A model generated the notes under the pieces. That model was given only the letters and a program-made list of their open reading frames with translations, did no database searches and was not told the DNA's origin. 64,000 nt of DNA from JAHBNG01 sp039028975 (GTDB taxonomy: Bacteria; Chloroflexota; Anaerolineae; Caldilineales; Caldilineaceae): NCBI GenBank assembly GCA_039028975.1, contig JBCCHB010000011.1, positions 90,190-154,189 of the forward strand. The letters are read 5' to 3'. Shown piece after piece: positions 62,401 through 64,000 of the stretch (within the stretch, counting starts at the first letter, position 1; every line of letters begins with the position of its first letter). The position numbers and the translations under genes are program-made.

Positions 62401-63572
62401 AGACAGCGGTTGCAGGCCCCAATGTCGGTTACGAAGTTTCTATCGCCCCTCTCCCCAATGAACCCCAATCTGGGGCGGTAATCATTGTGGCTGGACGGCT
62501 TAAGATAAACGATGCGCTGCAAGAGAACATTTACAACATTACGGACAACGCCTTCCTGCTCTTCCAGGCCAACGGGTATGAAGCGGAACAGATCTACTAT
62601 TTGTCACCAGAGCCGCGGAATGGGCTGGATGATGCCTCGGCCAGCGTGAATAACTTACGCTATGCCATTACCGAGTGGGCCAAGGAAAACGTGGGAGCCA
62701 ATCAAGCCCTGACCCTCTATCTGGCGGATCATGGCGACCGCAACGTCTTCTATTTGGATGATGTAAATGGTGAACGATTCGGACCCACAGAGCTTGATGG
62801 CTGGCTCTCTGAATTAGAGGCGGCGGTTCCCAATCTTAATGTCAATATCATCATCGAGGCCTGCCACTCGGGCAGCTTTATCAATGGCACCGCGTCCATA
62901 GCCAAAGAAGGGCGGGTTGTCATTACATCAACCAACGTAGAGTGGGATGCCTACGCTTCCCGATTTGGTGCCCACTTCTCGGATCGCTTTGTTACATCTC
63001 TGGAACAAGGGCGCAATCTCTTTACTAGCTTCCTGGATGCTCGCCGCGTCATTGAGAAGATTTACCCTCGTCAACAGCCTTACCTTGAAGCCAATGGCAA
63101 CAACATTCCCAACGAAGAGGCCGACCTTGACTTGGCCTCTCGGCGCAGCTTTGCTTATGCTGGCACCCTAGCCGATGATAACTGGCCACCCCATATCTTT
63201 AGCGCTGTCGGGCCAACTCAGGTTGTTGATAACGATGGGACACTCACCGTTGACGTGCGTGACGACCAACGGGTGCAGAATGTTTGGGCCGTCATCTACC
63301 CACCCTCCTATATCCCCCCTGCTTCTGGCAATGAACTAGTGGCCGAAACCCAAGAGAAGCTCTTGCTCGATGCTACTGGCGACGGCACAACTTGGTCTGC
63401 TCTCTATCGTGGCTTTGATGAGATTGGCACTTACAGGATCGTTGTCCACGCCCAGGATGAAGATGGGTTGGAGGCGTTACCAGCAGTGGTGGAGGTGGTC
63501 ACGGGAAATCGGCTCTACCTTCCGCTGATGCGGGGACCTAATACTTCGTTTCGTATTGACGGTCGTGATTAA
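59448..63572 (+). CDS. Secreted RCC1-repeat protein with caspase/legumain-like domain
   Basis: 1374 residues. Signal peptide MYPITSFHRLLFFPLLLIVA, with GAGGAAGG before the start. Residues about 60-795 are 14 RCC1 repeats (each with HTCAL and a CWG...GQLGDGS core), enough for two seven-bladed propellers. Each repeat keeps a Cys pair. Then come a Bacterial_repeat/InlB-like segment (about 797-880, LLATPSAGWEVSEWSG), a pre-peptidase C-terminal-like domain (DAFEADQVCGEA to YGSCDGG) and a caspase-fold domain with YLADHGD (His1095) and IIIEACHSGSF (Cys1139). The end RLYLPLMR resembles a C-terminal motif frequent in Chloroflexota secreted proteins. Predicted cell-surface or extracellular protease with a repeat-based binding region; the substrate is unknown. 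Confidence 0.9.
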   Translation: MYPITSFHRLLFFPLLLIVAVTFILFLPREGLARSDHAVSVGPSLQDALVPLSDIVQVAVGDYHSCGLTSSGGVLCWGVNVRGQLGNGSTIDSNTPVAVNGLSSGVSAISASYNHTCALTSSGGVLCWGDNSAGQLGDGSFGNTRNTPVDVIGLSSGVIAISAGGGSIDGGHTCALTSSGGVLCWGDNRSGQLGDGSTSSRSTPVAVSDLSSGVTAISVGSYHTCALTSSGGGVLCWGQNGAGQLGNGSSGFNNGSSTPVAVSGLASGVSAISAGSAHTCVLMSSGGVLCWGDNEFGQLGDGSTTDSSTPVAVSGLSSGVTAISAGNGYTCALTSSGGVLCWGDNDYGQLGDGSTTDSSTPVAVSGLSSGVSAISTGNGTFRGHNCAVTSSGGVKCWGWNFFGQLGDGSSGVYRTAPVDVIGLSSGVSAISAGYDHTCALTSSGGALCWGGNRFGQLGDGSTTDSSIPVAVSGLSSGVTAISASHDHTCAATSSGVFCWGENRMGQLGDGSTTQSSTPVAVSGLSGSVTAIATAHGIWDGDSHTCVLTSNGSIQCWGDNLRGQLGDGSAGNSRTTPVAVSGLSSGVSAISAGHGSYGSHTCALTSSGSALCWGWNYYGQLGDGSTTDKITPMAVSGLSSGVTDVSAGFDRSCALTSSGGVQCWGANFSGRLGNDSVGNTSTPVEVSGLSSGVSAISTGGAHTCALMGSGSIQCWGRNDSGQLGDGSITDSSTPVEVSSLSGRVTAISAGGDIYSSHTCALLSSGGVQCWGSNGSGRLGNGRLFQSSVPIDVMTMPTCYSLSLDHVGNGTNPTASPANSTGCGVSRYVEGEMITLLATPSAGWEVSEWSGTSNNESVDLENTLTISTTDRAVSVTYSEIPIEDAFEADQVCGEASLAETGTNIQHHTFHEAGDVDWVKFTALAETSYQIEIQPTIDSPADVVLELYGSCDGGVERRIDQIFTPGVRLELPSSTADKTVYLRLSNAETAVAGPNVGYEVSIAPLPNEPQSGAVIIVAGRLKINDALQENIYNITDNAFLLFQANGYEAEQIYYLSPEPRNGLDDASASVNNLRYAITEWAKENVGANQALTLYLADHGDRNVFYLDDVNGERFGPTELDGWLSELEAAVPNLNVNIIIEACHSGSFINGTASIAKEGRVVITSTNVEWDAYASRFGAHFSDRFVTSLEQGRNLFTSFLDARRVIEKIYPRQQPYLEANGNNIPNEEADLDLASRRSFAYAGTLADDNWPPHIFSAVGPTQVVDNDGTLTVDVRDDQRVQNVWAVIYPPSYIPPASGNELVAETQEKLLLDATGDGTTWSALYRGFDEIGTYRIVVHAQDEDGLEALPAVVEVVTGNRLYLPLMRGPNTSFRIDGRD

Positions 63573-63609
63573 GTAACACTGCTACCCGAGAGAAAAATAT
63601 TACTTTATG
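63573..63609. repeat. Repeat family D, copy 2
   Basis: GTAACACTGCTACCCGAGAG, an A run, then TATTACTTTATG, starting at the base after the RCC1-gene stop. Homologous to 40911-40948. Ends pair with one mismatch. Confidence 0.6.
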
Positions 63610-63656
63610 TGGTGCCTGAGTGTGGACGCCCTTTGCTGTTGAATACTATAGCTTTT

Positions 63657-63720
63657 CAATAGACTAACAGTAGGTTTTTCCCAGTAGAGTTTAGTATACT
63701 GTTCCTCTACACCGCCTTCA
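63657..63720. repeat. Direct repeat E, copy 2 (right of the RCC1 gene)
   Basis: CAATAGACTAACAGTAGGTT, then AGTATACTGTTCCTCTACAC and CGCCTTCA. Counterpart of 58870-58922. No gene lies between 63573 and 63879. Confidence 0.5.
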
Positions 63721-63879
63721 TCCCATCCTGTTTCCTACACGGTTGAAAGTTTATCGTTCTGTCGCCGTGAGCAGCAAAACGGATCGTCACATGAACGGAT
63801 CGGCAGTTTAAATCATTGAAATTTTTCATACGCGTTCTTTCAGTATTCACGTATCGGCCTAAGAGGGCATTTGAATATC

Positions 63880-64000
63880 TTATGTCAACCTGTTGAGCAT
63901 AGTAGAAATAGAAGCAGCGTAAATGACAGCCTCGCTGCTCTTGGTGCAGCGTTCATAGTCTTTGCTAAGGCAGCGATAGCGGTTCAACCAAGCCAAAGTA
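63880..64000 (-). mobile_element. IS5-type transposase, C-terminal end (runs off the window)
   Basis: On the minus strand the frame from base 63999 reads LAWLNRYRCLSKDYER, CTKSSEAVIYAASISTML, NRLT and stop at 63880. This is the typical C-terminus of IS5/IS4-group DDE transposases (W-L-N-R-Y-R-L-S-K-D-Y-E). Only 39 codons are inside the window, so whether the element is intact cannot be judged. The terminal inverted repeat probably lies just left of the stop, near 63860, but I cannot define it. Confidence 0.8.

Overview
The window reads as a chromosomal segment of a Chloroflexota bacterium, most likely of the Caldilinea/Anaerolineae side. This is inferred from gene style: MalT-like LuxR regulators, several phytanoyl-CoA dioxygenases, AAA-like ATPases with a PD-(D/E)XK end, secreted proteins ending in a YLPLM-type motif, and Lrp/AsnC and FecCD genes of this flavour. 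No rRNA, tRNA, CRISPR array or replication origin was seen.

Region 1 (1-30.3 kb) is a long, almost entirely plus-strand metal-acquisition island. It opens with two IrtA/IrtB- or YbtP/YbtQ-like ABC half-transporters. A broken DoxX-like gene and two FecCD siderophore permeases follow. Next come three tandem YkoE-type ECF S-components, a methyltransferase, a YkoD-like double ATPase and a YkoC-like T-component. After these lie a rhodanese, an O-methyltransferase, two siderophore-binding lipoproteins, a sucrase/ferredoxin-like protein, a HugZ-like haem-utilisation protein, a flavodoxin fusion and a ferritin. Two more FecCD permeases flank an Lrp/AsnC regulator. A MerR regulator then faces a Zn/Cd/Pb P-type ATPase through a textbook MerR promoter. 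The island closes with a NikABC/CntA-like importer lacking its ATPases. Spacers here are packed with 7-bp short tandem repeats that run into start codons, and once into a coding sequence. I see none of these repeats after about 30.4 kb.

Region 2 (30.3-42.7 kb) is catabolic: a sarcosine-oxidase-like flavoprotein, a DgcA-like old-yellow-enzyme demethylase, a CaiB/BaiF CoA-transferase with a crotonase, a GNAT protein, an MFS transporter, three PhyH dioxygenases and an esterase.

Region 3 (42.7-47.9 kb) looks like an accessory island and is AT-richer by eye between 43.5 and 45.9 kb. A C39-like cysteine peptidase with a small partner faces a two-gene operon. Its first gene encodes an EAD-like (conflict-system adaptor) domain, three membrane helices, an extracellular solute-binding domain and a LysM. 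Its second gene encodes an AAA-like ATPase with a PD-(D/E)XK nuclease domain. This is my best candidate for an undescribed system: a surface sensor wired to an intracellular nuclease. A truncated ABC-transporter relic lies beside it.

Region 4 (48-58.6 kb) holds a mannonate-dehydratase-like enzyme, a MalT-like regulator and a run of a NicX-like ring-cleavage dioxygenase, a hydrolase, an acyl-CoA-dehydrogenase-like protein and an acyl-CoA ligase, then a Tat-exported dienelactone hydrolase lipoprotein. Region 5 (58.6-64 kb) holds a 1374-residue secreted protein with 14 RCC1 blades (two seven-bladed propellers) and a caspase/legumain-like domain. An IS5-type transposase tail runs off the window end.

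Several non-autonomous palindromic repeat families recur in the spacers of the second half. Families A and B occur together at 26.0-26.3 kb and 51.9-52.1 kb. Family C occurs twice near 59 kb with covarying arms. Family D occurs at 40.9 and 63.6 kb.
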